A DNA stretch of 64,000 nt from Bog-473 sp035552095. Its GTDB lineage: Bacteria > Actinomycetota > Acidimicrobiia > Acidimicrobiales > RAAP-2. Location: positions 73,441 to 137,440 of the forward strand of contig DASZMA010000203.1 in NCBI GenBank assembly GCA_035552095.1, written 5' to 3'. The notes beneath the pieces were generated by a model. The model was not told the origin of the DNA. It made no database searches and was given only the letters and a program-made list of their open reading frames with translations. Of this stretch, positions 16,021 to 24,002 are shown in pieces (the stretch's first letter is position 1; the number at the start of each line of letters is the position of its first letter). A program made the translations under genes and the position numbers.

Positions 16021-16715
16021 GACAGCACCAGCTCCCCGAGCGATCCGGTCGAGTTGACGCAGAGGACGGCCGGGCCGCCGATGGTGAAGAGCAGGGCCGA
16101 GATGGAGCAGGGTGAAATCACCAGACGTTGCAGCAGATCCAACGGGACGCCGGCCGCCGTCGCCACAATGGCCTTGATGGGGTCGGCGTGCGACACCGCC
16201 ACGATGGTCTCACCGGGATGGGCCGCCACCAGGTCCAGCACGGCATCGCTGCTGCGCACGGACATTTCGGCGAACGACTCGCCACCGGGGAAGCGGAAGC
16301 CGCTGGGCCAGCGCTGCACGGTCGGCCACTCCTTGGTCTTGTAGAGCTTGGACAGGGACTTCTCGGTCCACTCCCCGACATCAGCCTCGATCAACCCGTG
16401 CGCCGTCCGCACCCGGAGCCGGAGGGCGGAGGCGATGGGCGCCGCCGTCTCCCGGGTCCGCTCCAGCGGGGAGGCGTAAATGGCGGTTGGTGGCTTCTCC
16501 ATGGCGGCGATCCGCTCCGCGACCACCCGGGCCTGGTCACGGCCCTTGTCGGAGAGGTGCAGGCCGGCGGCCCGGCCGGGGAGCATTTTGCCCGTGGTCG
16601 GGGTGGTGCCGTGCCGGACCAGGAGCACCACGGTGGGAGCCGGTCCCCGGTGGGTGGCGCGGTTCTGACGGCCGGACGCCGGGCGGGACGGGGTGGGGCG
16701 GGCGGATGCAGGCAC
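16017..16715 (-). CDS. Histidine phosphatase family protein (MSMEG_4193-like)
   Basis: A 232-residue phosphoglycerate-mutase-like phosphatase. The phosphohistidine motif is LLVRHGTTPTTGKMLPGR, with the partner Arg in YASPLERTRET, a Glu in GLIEADVGEW and the second His in VAVSHADPIKAI. The GTG at 16715 is chosen because longer starts would overlap the divergent glycosylase gene, and a TACGAT hexamer lies 8 nt upstream on the minus strand. It heads the phosphatase-DUF3090-SCO1664 operon. The first ~28 residues are basic and Pro-rich. The substrate is unknown. Confidence 0.87.
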   Translation of the reverse strand: MPASARPTPSRPASGRQNRATHRGPAPTVVLLVRHGTTPTTGKMLPGRAAGLHLSDKGRDQARVVAERIAAMEKPPTAIYASPLERTRETAAPIASALRLRVRTAHGLIEADVGEWTEKSLSKLYKTKEWPTVQRWPSGFRFPGGESFAEMSVRSSDAVLDLVAAHPGETIVAVSHADPIKAIVATAAGVPLDLLQRLVISPCSISALLFTIGGPAVLCVNSTGSLGELVLS

Positions 16716-16727
16716 GACGGCCCATCG

Positions 16728-16733
16728 TAGGCT
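16728..16733 (+). promoter_or_regulatory. Putative -10 (TAGGCT) for leaderless glycosylase mRNA
   Basis: TAGGCT lies 7 nt before the GTG at 16741. The complementary strand of the same few bases carries TACGAT, 8 nt from the divergent phosphatase GTG at 16715, so two opposed start-site promoters overlap here. Confidence 0.45.
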
Positions 16734-16740
16734 CTGGGCC

Positions 16741-17493
16741 GTGCCGCCCAACCGTGCCCACCCGGACTCGTTGGCCGCGGTCCAGCAGGAGGTGGCGGAC
16801 TGCCGGCGGTGCCCCCGGCTGGTGGCCTGGCGCGAGCAGGTGGCGGCGGCGCCCCGGGCCTCGTTCGCCGGCGAGCACTACTGGGGGCGGGGCGTTCCCG
16901 GGTTCGGGGATCCCGACGCTCATCTCGTCATCGTCGGACTGGCCCCGGCGGCCCACGGGGCCAACCGCACCGGGCGCATGTTCACCGGGGACCGTTCCGG
17001 GGACTGGCTGTTCGCCGCCCTGCACCGGGCCGGGTACGCCTCCCAGGCGACCAGCACCACCCGGGACGACGGCCTGGAACTCTCGGGGGTCTACATCACC
17101 GCATCAGTGCACTGCGCGCCGCCGGACAACAAGCCCGAACCATCCGAGCGGGCCGCTTGCGCCCCCTACCTGGCCCGGGAGCTGGCGCTGCTGGGTGCGG
17201 CCACGGTGGTGCTGGCGCTGGGGCAGATCGCCTGGAACAGCCTGGGTGCCAATTTCGCGCTCCGGCCGCGCCCGAAGTTCACCCACCTGGCCGAGTGCCC
17301 GCTCCCATCGGGGGCAATGCTCCTCGGCTCGTACCACCCCAGCCAGCAGAACACCTTCACCGGCACCCTGACCGAGCCCATGTTCGATGCCGTCTTCGCC
17401 CGGGCGAGGGAGATCGACCAAGAGCGGGCACCGTCGGATCAGCCGGCGCCGTCGACTCAGCTGGCCCAGGCGCATCAACTCACGCAGTCGTAG
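16741..17493 (+). CDS. Uracil-DNA glycosylase, family 5-like (UDGb)
   Basis: A 250-residue Fe-S uracil-DNA glycosylase that excises deaminated bases. Four cysteine ligands are visible at 21, 24, 125 and 140. Motif A is GLAPAAHGANRTGR (66-79), which has Ala instead of the catalytic acid of other families, as in family 5; motif B is GSYHPSQQNTFTG. GTG 16741 fits both the homology and the upstream hexamer. The last ~25 residues are Gln/Pro-rich and overlap the end of the convergent phosphotransferase gene by 19 bp. Confidence 0.88.
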   Translation: MPPNRAHPDSLAAVQQEVADCRRCPRLVAWREQVAAAPRASFAGEHYWGRGVPGFGDPDAHLVIVGLAPAAHGANRTGRMFTGDRSGDWLFAALHRAGYASQATSTTRDDGLELSGVYITASVHCAPPDNKPEPSERAACAPYLARELALLGAATVVLALGQIAWNSLGANFALRPRPKFTHLAECPLPSGAMLLGSYHPSQQNTFTGTLTEPMFDAVFARAREIDQERAPSDQPAPSTQLAQAHQLTQS

Positions 17494-18263
17494 AGGAGAC
17501 GGTAGAAGCCGATGCGATTCCGGTCGGGCTCCACGCCGTAGCTCTCGTAGAAGAGCGGTTCGAACTCCGTTCCGAAATTCCATCCGGTGCTCCAGGCCCC
17601 CACGGCGATGTCCCACCAGCGATCGGCTACGCCCAGCTCGCCCAGGTCCACGTAGCCGGTGACCCTTCCCCCGATCAGGAGCGCATTGGGCGGGCAGTAG
17701 TCGCCGTGGCAGACCACCAGGTCCTCGCCGTCGGGTGCGGTCGCCTCCAGCCGGGCCAGGGCGGAGGCGGCGCTGAGGTGGGCGAACTCGGGATGGAAGT
17801 GGCGGGCCGGGTCGATCAGCCCGGCCTCGACGCGCCGCCGGACGTGGTCCAGGGCGGCATCGACGGGGAAGCGGAACGGGCACCACTCCTCGCCGACGGC
17901 GGCATGGAAGGCGGCCAGCCCTTCGGCGTAGGCCCGGACCAGCGCCGGGAGATCGGAGGACCACGCCGGGTCGGTGGCGTCGCGACCGGGCAGCCCCTCG
18001 GTGAGCAGGACGGTGCCGCCCTCGACCGCCTCGACGGTCACCACGGTCGGCACCGGCAGATAGGCGGCGGCCCAGACCATCCGCTCCGCCTCGGCGTACA
18101 GGGTGGGGTAGGTGCCGGCGCGGTCGATCTTGGCGTAGCGCACCCGGCCGTCGGGATGGGTGAGCCGCCAGGTGGTCGAGCGGTCGAACTTGGCGTAGGC
18201 CACGGTGGGCCCCCATCCGGGTGCCAACCGGGCCAGGAAGGGGGGCGGGGTCGCAGTCACCAC
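17475..18263 (-). CDS. Aminoglycoside phosphotransferase-family kinase
   Basis: A 262-residue APH-fold small-molecule kinase. RYAKIDRAGTYPTLYAEAER holds the ATP-binding Lys and Glu; VVCHGDYCPPNALL is the Brenner catalytic loop with Asp and Asn; YVDLGELGVADRWWDIAVG supplies the metal-binding Asp. The pattern resembles APH(3') enzymes, but chromosomal copies often have other substrates, so resistance is not implied. GTG 18263 or 18260 starts it; the long open frame upstream is antisense to the flavoprotein gene and not protein-like. A TACCGT hexamer lies 8 nt before 18263 on the minus strand. Confidence 0.85.
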   Translation of the reverse strand: MVTATPPPFLARLAPGWGPTVAYAKFDRSTTWRLTHPDGRVRYAKIDRAGTYPTLYAEAERMVWAAAYLPVPTVVTVEAVEGGTVLLTEGLPGRDATDPAWSSDLPALVRAYAEGLAAFHAAVGEEWCPFRFPVDAALDHVRRRVEAGLIDPARHFHPEFAHLSAASALARLEATAPDGEDLVVCHGDYCPPNALLIGGRVTGYVDLGELGVADRWWDIAVGAWSTGWNFGTEFEPLFYESYGVEPDRNRIGFYRLLYDCVS

Positions 18264-18335
18264 GGACCTGCACGGTAGGGGAAGTGGCGGGTCCCAACCG
18301 GCTACCGTCGGCCGACAACCTTTGGAGGGGATGCA

Positions 18336-19775
18336 GTGAGCGAACCGACCGACGTCACGCCCTGCGATGCCGCAGAGGTCAGCACCTGGGACGACACGGC
18401 TGACGTGGTGGTGGTCGGCTTCGGCGCCGCCGGGTCGACCGCCGCCTTCAGCGCGGCCGAGGCCGGGGCGCAGGTGCTGGTGACCGAGCGCACCGGTGGC
18501 CCGGGTGGGGCAGCGGCTCTGGCCGAGGGCATCGTCTACCTGGGCGGCGGGACACCGGTACAGCAGGCCTGCGGATTCGACGACACGACCGACGACATGT
18601 ACCGCTACATGATGGCGGCGTGCGGGCCCGATCCCGACGAAGCCAAGATCGCCCGCTACTGCGCTGGGAGCCTGGGCCACTTCGACTGGCTGGTGGCCCG
18701 GGGGGTGCCGTTCGACCCGAGTTTCTGTGCCGACACCAGCATGGCGCCCAACGGGGTCGAGGGGCTGGTCTACTCCGGCGGCGAGGATGCCTACCCCTTC
18801 AACGAGATCGCCCGCCCGGCGCCGCGGGGGCACCTGGCCAAAACCAAGCGATCGACCGGGTGGCTGCTCATGCAGATCCTGGCCGCGGCGGCCAGCGCGG
18901 CCGGTGCCGCCGTGTCGCTCGATACCCGGATCGACCGCCTGGTGGTCGACGACGGCCGCGTGGTGGGGGTGCAGGGGCAGCGCTTCGGGCGGACCGTGTC
19001 CCTGCGGGCGCGGCGGGGAGTGGTACTGACCGCCGGGGGCTTCATCTTCAACGACGACATGCTGCGCCAGCACTGCCCGCCCCTGGTCCGGGGCTCCTTC
19101 AAGGTCGGGACCGAGGGCGACGACGGCCGGGGCATCCGGATGGCGCAGGCCATCGGCGCCTCGGTGCGCAACATGTACGCCGGCGAGGTCTCGCTGCCCA
19201 TCACGCCGCCCCGGAGCCTCATTCAGGGGATCCTGGTCAACGGCCAAGGGCAGCGGTTCATCAACGAGGACACGTACATGGGGCGGGTCGGCCAGTCCGC
19301 GCTGTACGAGCAGGACGGCCAGGTGTTCCTCATCCTCGACGAGGCGTCGTACGAAGTGAACTGGATGGGCCTGGCCGCGTCCTGGGTGTGCGGGACCACG
19401 GCGGAGCTCGAGGCCGAAATGGGCCTGCCCACCGGCTCCCTGCAGGCCACGGTGGACCTGTACAACCGCCACGCGGCGAGCGGCGAGGACCCCCTCTTCC
19501 ACAAGGGCGCCTCCTGGGTGCGCCCGCTGGTGCCGCCCATCGGCGCCGTGGACCTGCGCATCGGGCCGGCCCCGTACGCGCCGTTCACCCTGGGCGGCCT
19601 GGAAACCACGGTCGAAGGGGAGGTGCGCAACCTGGCCGGGGCGGCCATCCCCGGACTCTTCGCCGCCGGCCGCACCACGGCGGGCGTGTGCTCGTTCGGT
19701 TACGCCAGCGGGCTCTCCATCGGGGACAGCACCATGTTCGGCCGCTTCGCCGGAGCCCGGGCCGCAGCCGGCTAG
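18336..19775 (+). CDS. FAD-dependent dehydrogenase of the fumarate reductase/3-ketosteroid dehydrogenase family
   Basis: A 479-residue flavoprotein. The N-terminal dinucleotide motif is VVVVGFGAAGSTAAFSAAEAG (about 24-44). A Gly-rich GGPGGAAALAEGIVYLGGGT loop follows, and the C-terminal FAD-contact block is FGYASGLSIGDSTMFGRFAG. This order fits the FAD_binding_2 family that includes 3-ketosteroid delta-1-dehydrogenases and fumarate reductase subunits. The substrate is not fixed by sequence. GTG 18336 lies 7 nt after a GGAGG; an ATG at 18331 is out of frame. It may transfer electrons to the quinone pool or to the ETF pair, which is inferred only. Confidence 0.85.
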   Translation: MSEPTDVTPCDAAEVSTWDDTADVVVVGFGAAGSTAAFSAAEAGAQVLVTERTGGPGGAAALAEGIVYLGGGTPVQQACGFDDTTDDMYRYMMAACGPDPDEAKIARYCAGSLGHFDWLVARGVPFDPSFCADTSMAPNGVEGLVYSGGEDAYPFNEIARPAPRGHLAKTKRSTGWLLMQILAAAASAAGAAVSLDTRIDRLVVDDGRVVGVQGQRFGRTVSLRARRGVVLTAGGFIFNDDMLRQHCPPLVRGSFKVGTEGDDGRGIRMAQAIGASVRNMYAGEVSLPITPPRSLIQGILVNGQGQRFINEDTYMGRVGQSALYEQDGQVFLILDEASYEVNWMGLAASWVCGTTAELEAEMGLPTGSLQATVDLYNRHAASGEDPLFHKGASWVRPLVPPIGAVDLRIGPAPYAPFTLGGLETTVEGEVRNLAGAAIPGLFAAGRTTAGVCSFGYASGLSIGDSTMFGRFAGARAAAG

Positions 19776-19787
19776 CGCCAGGCCGAA

Positions 19788-20438
19788 CTAACTACGGTGT
19801 TGGGCGTACTGGATCACCCGGGTCATCACGGCGTCGTCCGCTTTGGCCACCGATCCCGTGTCGAAGGGCGGCTGGGGGTCGTACTCCACCATCAACTGCG
19901 CGGCTTGCGCCGCGGTGCGGTCGATGAGGATTTCGACCAGGCGCAGGGCCATGTCGATGCCGCTCGAGACGCCGGCGGCCGTGATGATGCGGTGCTCGAG
20001 GTGCTCGACCACCCGATCGTCGGTTGGCCGCGCCCCGAGGGCCGCCAGCTCGGGGTAACAGGACCAGTGGGTAGTGGCGGTGAGCCCGCTGAGGAGGCCG
20101 GCAGCGGCCAGGATCAGGGAGCCGGTGCAGACCGAGGTGGTCATGACCGAGGTGAGGTGGGCGTGTCGGACCCACTGCAGCACCCGCTCGTCCTCGACCA
20201 GCGGCCGGGTGCCCACACCGCCGGGGAAGAGGATGACGTCGGGTTCGGGCAGGTCCTCAAAGGTGGCGTCGACGGTGAGGCCGAGCATGGCGTTCTCCGT
20301 GCGCACCTCGCCGCGCTGGTGGCCGATGAACGTGATGTCGAGCGTGGGGATGCGCTGCAGCACTTCGTAGGGCCCCACCGCGTCCAACGCGGTGCACTTG
20401 GGGAAGATCGGGATGGCGACCTGCAGGGTGCCGGTCAT
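19788..20438 (-). CDS. DJ-1/PfpI family protein
   Basis: A 216-residue DJ-1/PfpI-fold protein. The nucleophile is Cys104 in TTSVCTGSLIL, with FPGGVGTRPL before it and THWSCYPELAALGA after it, the arrangement of isonitrile hydratase-like and GATase-1-like enzymes. Its ATG overlaps the TGA of the GlxA-type regulator (ATGA). The two share the same domain, so it is probably a duplicated enzymatic version controlled by, or working with, that regulator. The substrate is unknown. Confidence 0.87.
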   Translation of the reverse strand: MTGTLQVAIPIFPKCTALDAVGPYEVLQRIPTLDITFIGHQRGEVRTENAMLGLTVDATFEDLPEPDVILFPGGVGTRPLVEDERVLQWVRHAHLTSVMTTSVCTGSLILAAAGLLSGLTATTHWSCYPELAALGARPTDDRVVEHLEHRIITAAGVSSGIDMALRLVEILIDRTAAQAAQLMVEYDPQPPFDTGSVAKADDAVMTRVIQYAQHRS

Positions 20439-21454
20439 GCGGAGGTCCTCTCGTTGGTGACGGTGCGGAAGCGGCGCCGGTAGGCGTCAGGGGCGACGTT
20501 GAGCCGGCGTTGGAAGACCCGGCGCAGCGTCTCGGCCGTGCCGAACCCGCAGCGCCGGGCGATCACATCGAGCGTGTCGCCGGTCGTCTCGAGGTCGGAG
20601 CGGGCGGCCTCGAGCCGCACCCGCTCCACGAACCGGCCCGGCGTCTCGCCCACCTCCGCCGTGAAGGTGCGGGCGAAGTGGCGCAGGCTCATGGCGGCCG
20701 CCGCGGCCAGGGTGGGAAGCCGGTGGTCACCGCCCGGCGCCGCTTCGACCAGGGTCTGCACGGCGCGCACGGTGGAGCGTTCGGCCCGGGGCACCCACAC
20801 CGGCGAGGCGAACTGCGTCTGCCCGCCCGGACGGTGCAGGAACATGACGAGCCAGCGTGCCACCGACTGCGCTACCTCGGACCCCAGGTCGTCGTGGACC
20901 AGAGCGAGCGCCAGGTCGATGCCGGCGGTGACCCCGGCGCTGGTCCAGAACTTGCCGTCGCGGTGGTAGATCGGATCGGGGTCGACGGTGAGGGATGGGT
21001 AGTCCGCCTGCAGCTCGTGGGCCGCCGCCCAGTGGGTGGTGACCCGGCGCCCTTGCAGTAGGCCGGCCTCCGCGCCCAGGAACGCCCCCGTGCACACCGT
21101 GGCCACCCGGCGACAGCGCGGCGCGGTGGCCCTGATCCACCCGATCAGCTCGGCGTCGTGGCGGGCCGTGCGGGTGCCGCCACCACCGGGCAGGACCAAG
21201 GTGTCGATCCGCTGGTCGGCGTCGGGCAAGGGGACGGTGCACAGGCCAAGGCCGCTCTCGGAGCGGACCGGCTGGCCGTCGGTCGAGGCCAGCGTCACCC
21301 GGTACCCCCCGGCCCGGCCCAGCGCCCGGGCGGCCCGGTTGGCCCCGGTGAAGACCTCGAACGGCCCGACCGCATCGAGCGGTTGGATCCCCGGGAAGGC
21401 GACGATGACCACGTGACGCTCTCGCACCGCGCCACCCTGACCCATGGAACTCAT
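20435..21454 (-). CDS. GlxA-type AraC-family regulator with DJ-1 domain
   Basis: A 339-residue regulator: an N-terminal DJ-1/GATase-like sensor (RHVVIVAFPGIQPLDAVGP, LPGGGGTR, ATVCTGAFLGAEAGL with Cys retained) and a C-terminal AraC double helix-turn-helix (AAAAAMSLRHFARTFTAEVG and DVIARRCGFGTAETLRRVFQ). GlxA-like proteins respond to small nitrogen compounds in other bacteria; the ligand here is unknown. Starts at 21454 or 21445 are both possible, without a clear Shine-Dalgarno. It is coupled to the DJ-1 gene and divergent from the arabinan-precursor operon. Confidence 0.9.
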   Translation of the reverse strand: MSSMGQGGAVRERHVVIVAFPGIQPLDAVGPFEVFTGANRAARALGRAGGYRVTLASTDGQPVRSESGLGLCTVPLPDADQRIDTLVLPGGGGTRTARHDAELIGWIRATAPRCRRVATVCTGAFLGAEAGLLQGRRVTTHWAAAHELQADYPSLTVDPDPIYHRDGKFWTSAGVTAGIDLALALVHDDLGSEVAQSVARWLVMFLHRPGGQTQFASPVWVPRAERSTVRAVQTLVEAAPGGDHRLPTLAAAAAMSLRHFARTFTAEVGETPGRFVERVRLEAARSDLETTGDTLDVIARRCGFGTAETLRRVFQRRLNVAPDAYRRRFRTVTNERTSA

Positions 21455-21561
21455 GGCGTCAATGACGTAGTTCCCACAGTTTCGGCCACCGGAGCCATTC
21501 CGGCACGGCCCGCCGTCGACCCAGGTGAAGGGCGGTACGGCCTCCCTGAGAGAACCATAAG

Positions 21562-21614
21562 GGTCGGCCGTCCCGCTGCGCCGGTCGGCCCAAACCGCGT
21601 TGTTAGGGTCGGCC
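21562..21614. repeat. Three GGTCGGCC repeats upstream of the DPA operon
   Basis: GGTCGGCC occurs at 21562-21569, 21583-21590 and 21607-21614, with 21 and 24 bp steps, close to two DNA turns. They lie in the 170 bp between glxA and the prenyltransferase gene, so they may be regulator sites. The last copy overlaps a TAGGGT hexamer (21604-21609). Confidence 0.4.
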
Positions 21615-21762
21615 TATCGCATCCAAACCCGGAGTTCGGACGCCCCGCGAGGAATGCGCTCTTGCTCCCCCAGGAGGGCATGCGCCGGCGCGCCGGTGGC
21701 GTCGCCGCTCGTCGGCCCCGGCTCTGCTGCAAGCGCTACGCGTCCGCCAGTGGACCAAGAAC

Positions 21763-22590
21763 GTGCTCGTCTTCCTGGCGCCGGCCTCGGCCGGGGCGTT
21801 GGGCCATCTGCACCCCTTCCTCGAGGTGCTGGCGACATTCGGCATATTCTGTGCCGCCTCGTCGGCCACCTACCTGTTCAACGACTCCATGGATGCGGAG
21901 TCGGACCGTTATCACCCCGACAAGCGGCACCGCCCGATCGCGGCGGGGCGGTTGTCGATCCGGGTTGCGATAAGTGTGGGGCTGGGTCTGGCCGCCGTCG
22001 CCCTCGCCACCGCCTGGGCGCTGGCCGGTTGGAAGCTCGCCCTGGTGGTGGTGGCGTATGTCGGCCTCAGTGCCGCCTACACCCTTCACTTCAAGCGGGA
22101 GCCCGTCATTGAACTGGCCTTTGTCGCATCGGGCTTCGTCCTGCGCGCCATCGCCGGTGGTGTGGCCACCCACGTGCCGCTCTCCAACTGGTTCCTCGCC
22201 GTCACCTGTTTCGGCGCGCTCTTCATGGCGACGGGCAAGCGGGCGGCTGAGTTGCAGATCCTCGGGGAGAACCCGGAAAACCACCGCCGCGCCCTCTCGG
22301 CTTACAGCCAGTCGTTCCTCCACTCGGTACTGACCCTCACCGCCTCGGTGACCGTGACTTCCTACTGCCTGTGGGCCTTCGGTAGTTCCGGGCTCGCCAT
22401 GACCGACCGTCACGACCAGATATGGATTGAGCTGACGGTCATCCCCATGGTCCTGGGCGTGCTCCACGTGTTGCGCCGGCTGGACGGCGGCGAAGGTGGC
22501 GCGCCCGAGGATCTCGTGCTGGGCGACCGAATCCTGCAATCCATCGGCCTGGCCTGGCTGGCGCTGTTCGCCGTCGGTGTCTACACCTGA
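21763..22590 (+). CDS. UbiA-type decaprenyl-phosphate phosphoribosyltransferase; 5' end disrupted
   Basis: A UbiA-superfamily membrane transferase, probably adding phosphoribose to decaprenyl phosphate. The first Asp motif is NDSMDAESDRYHPDKRHRP; the second region YTLHFKREPVIELAFVASGF matches the Rv3806c type rather than quinone-pathway UbiA. About eight helices are seen. The first standard in-frame start is GTG 21763, but homologous sequence (ALLQALRVRQWTKN) continues upstream in frame to about 21721 without an ATG, GTG or TTG. An ATG at 21680 with a perfect AGGAGG sits in another frame; one missing base in the CCCC run at 21716-21719 would join them. TGATG couples it to dprE1. Confidence 0.85.
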   Translation: MLVFLAPASAGALGHLHPFLEVLATFGIFCAASSATYLFNDSMDAESDRYHPDKRHRPIAAGRLSIRVAISVGLGLAAVALATAWALAGWKLALVVVAYVGLSAAYTLHFKREPVIELAFVASGFVLRAIAGGVATHVPLSNWFLAVTCFGALFMATGKRAAELQILGENPENHRRALSAYSQSFLHSVLTLTASVTVTSYCLWAFGSSGLAMTDRHDQIWIELTVIPMVLGVLHVLRRLDGGEGGAPEDLVLGDRILQSIGLAWLALFAVGVYT

Positions 22591-24002
22591 TGAACGGTCC
22601 GATCCCGACCACGGGACAGAGCGCCCTCTATTCGGGGTGGGGTCGCCGGTCACCCTCGGCGGCCCGGTCCCTCCGTCCGCACGACGTGGGCCAACTCGAC
22701 GGCGTTCTCTCTGAGGATGGGCCAACGGTCCCGGGTGGACCGGCGCGCTCGGGTGTGATCGCCCGGGGCCGCGGGCGCAGCTACGGGGACGCGGCGCAGT
22801 GCGGCGGCGGCACCGTGCTGGACATGGCCTGTTTCAACGACATCGGGGCGATAGACCCGGTCAGCGGCCTGATCCACGTGGGGGCCGGGGTGACCTTGCA
22901 CCTCCTCCTCGAACACGTCACCCCGCTGGGCTGGTTCGTCCCGGTGTCGCCGGGCACCCGTGAGGTGACCATCGGCGGGGCCATCGCCGCCGACATCCAC
23001 GGGAAGAACCACCATGTCGACGGAGCCTTCTGCCGGCATGTGGCCCGGTGCACGCTCGTCACGCCGACGGGGACCTTCGTGGTGGGGCCCGAGGACGACC
23101 CCGAGCTCTTCTGGGCCACGGCCGGTGGCATGGGGCTGACCGGCGTGATCACCGACGCCGTGGTCCGGCTCATCCCCATCGAGACCTCGTGGATGGCGGT
23201 CGAGACCCGCCGCTTCGACGACCTGGAATCGGTCATGGCCGAGATGGCGAGCACGGACTCCTTGTTCCGGTACTCGGTGGCCTGGGTCGACACGCTGATC
23301 GGCGGGCGCCGCATGGGCCGATCGGTTCTGACCCGCGGCGAGCACGCCCGGTTGGGCGCGCTCTCGTCACGTCAAGCGGGATGTAGCCGACAGGCACCGC
23401 GAAGGCCCCGGGTGCACGTGCCGGTCCAGGCCCCCTCGGGTCTGCTCAACCGGGCCACCATCGCCGCCTTCAACGAGTTCTGGTTCCGCAAGGCGCCGCG
23501 CCACCGGGAGGGCCAGATCCTGCCCGCCACCTCTTTCTTCCACCCCCTCGACGGCGTGGCCGACTGGAACCTGCTCTATGGGCGGCAGGGCTTCCTGCAG
23601 TACCAGTTCTGCGTGGGACCGACCAGGTCCGACGTCGTGCCGGCCGCGCTCCGCCTGCTGAGGGCGAGTAAGGTGCCGACCTTTCTCGGTGTCCTCAAGC
23701 GCTTCGGTCCGGGCGACCCCGGTCCGCTCTCCTTCCCGTTGGAAGGGTGGACACTCGCGCTCGATCTGCCGATGGGCGCGGCCGACCTGCGGGGTGCCCT
23801 CGAACGCCTCGACGATCTGGTGGCCGAAGCCGGGGGCCGGGTCTACTTGGCCAAGGACTCCCGCCTCTCGCCCCGGCACTTCTCGGCCATGTACCCGAGG
23901 TCCGATGAGTTCGCCGCGGTCAAGGGCAGGGTCGACCCCACTGGCAACCTCCAGTCCGACCAGTCACGCCGGCTCGGTCTCACCGGCCACGTCGCGCCAT
24001 GA
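22590..24002 (+). CDS. dprE1: Decaprenylphosphoryl-beta-D-ribose 2'-oxidase (DprE1)
   Basis: A 470-residue FAD oxidase that oxidises decaprenylphosphoryl ribose at C2', the first half of its epimerisation to arabinose. FAD-domain motifs match mycobacterial DprE1 closely: ARGRGRSYGDAAQ, VSPGTREVTIGGAIAADIHG, GKNHHVDG and ELFWATAGGMGLTG. The C-terminal substrate domain has YGRQGFLQYQF, PLSFPLEGW and YLAKDSR with the catalytic Lys. At the residue equivalent to Cys387 of the M. tuberculosis enzyme, codon 390 encodes Ala (WTLALDLP). It overlaps the UbiA stop by one base and the dprE2 start by four. Confidence 0.93.
   Translation: MNGPIPTTGQSALYSGWGRRSPSAARSLRPHDVGQLDGVLSEDGPTVPGGPARSGVIARGRGRSYGDAAQCGGGTVLDMACFNDIGAIDPVSGLIHVGAGVTLHLLLEHVTPLGWFVPVSPGTREVTIGGAIAADIHGKNHHVDGAFCRHVARCTLVTPTGTFVVGPEDDPELFWATAGGMGLTGVITDAVVRLIPIETSWMAVETRRFDDLESVMAEMASTDSLFRYSVAWVDTLIGGRRMGRSVLTRGEHARLGALSSRQAGCSRQAPRRPRVHVPVQAPSGLLNRATIAAFNEFWFRKAPRHREGQILPATSFFHPLDGVADWNLLYGRQGFLQYQFCVGPTRSDVVPAALRLLRASKVPTFLGVLKRFGPGDPGPLSFPLEGWTLALDLPMGAADLRGALERLDDLVAEAGGRVYLAKDSRLSPRHFSAMYPRSDEFAAVKGRVDPTGNLQSDQSRRLGLTGHVAP

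Noticed and set aside
17475..18263. Reading the phosphotransferase as an antibiotic-resistance gene
   Set aside because: The catalytic loop is that of the broad APH fold, and chromosomal actinobacterial copies often act on other molecules; no mobile context is present.
17475..19502. 675-residue minus-strand frame containing the phosphotransferase
   Set aside because: Only the part up to 18263 is protein-like; the rest lies antisense to the flavin dehydrogenase.
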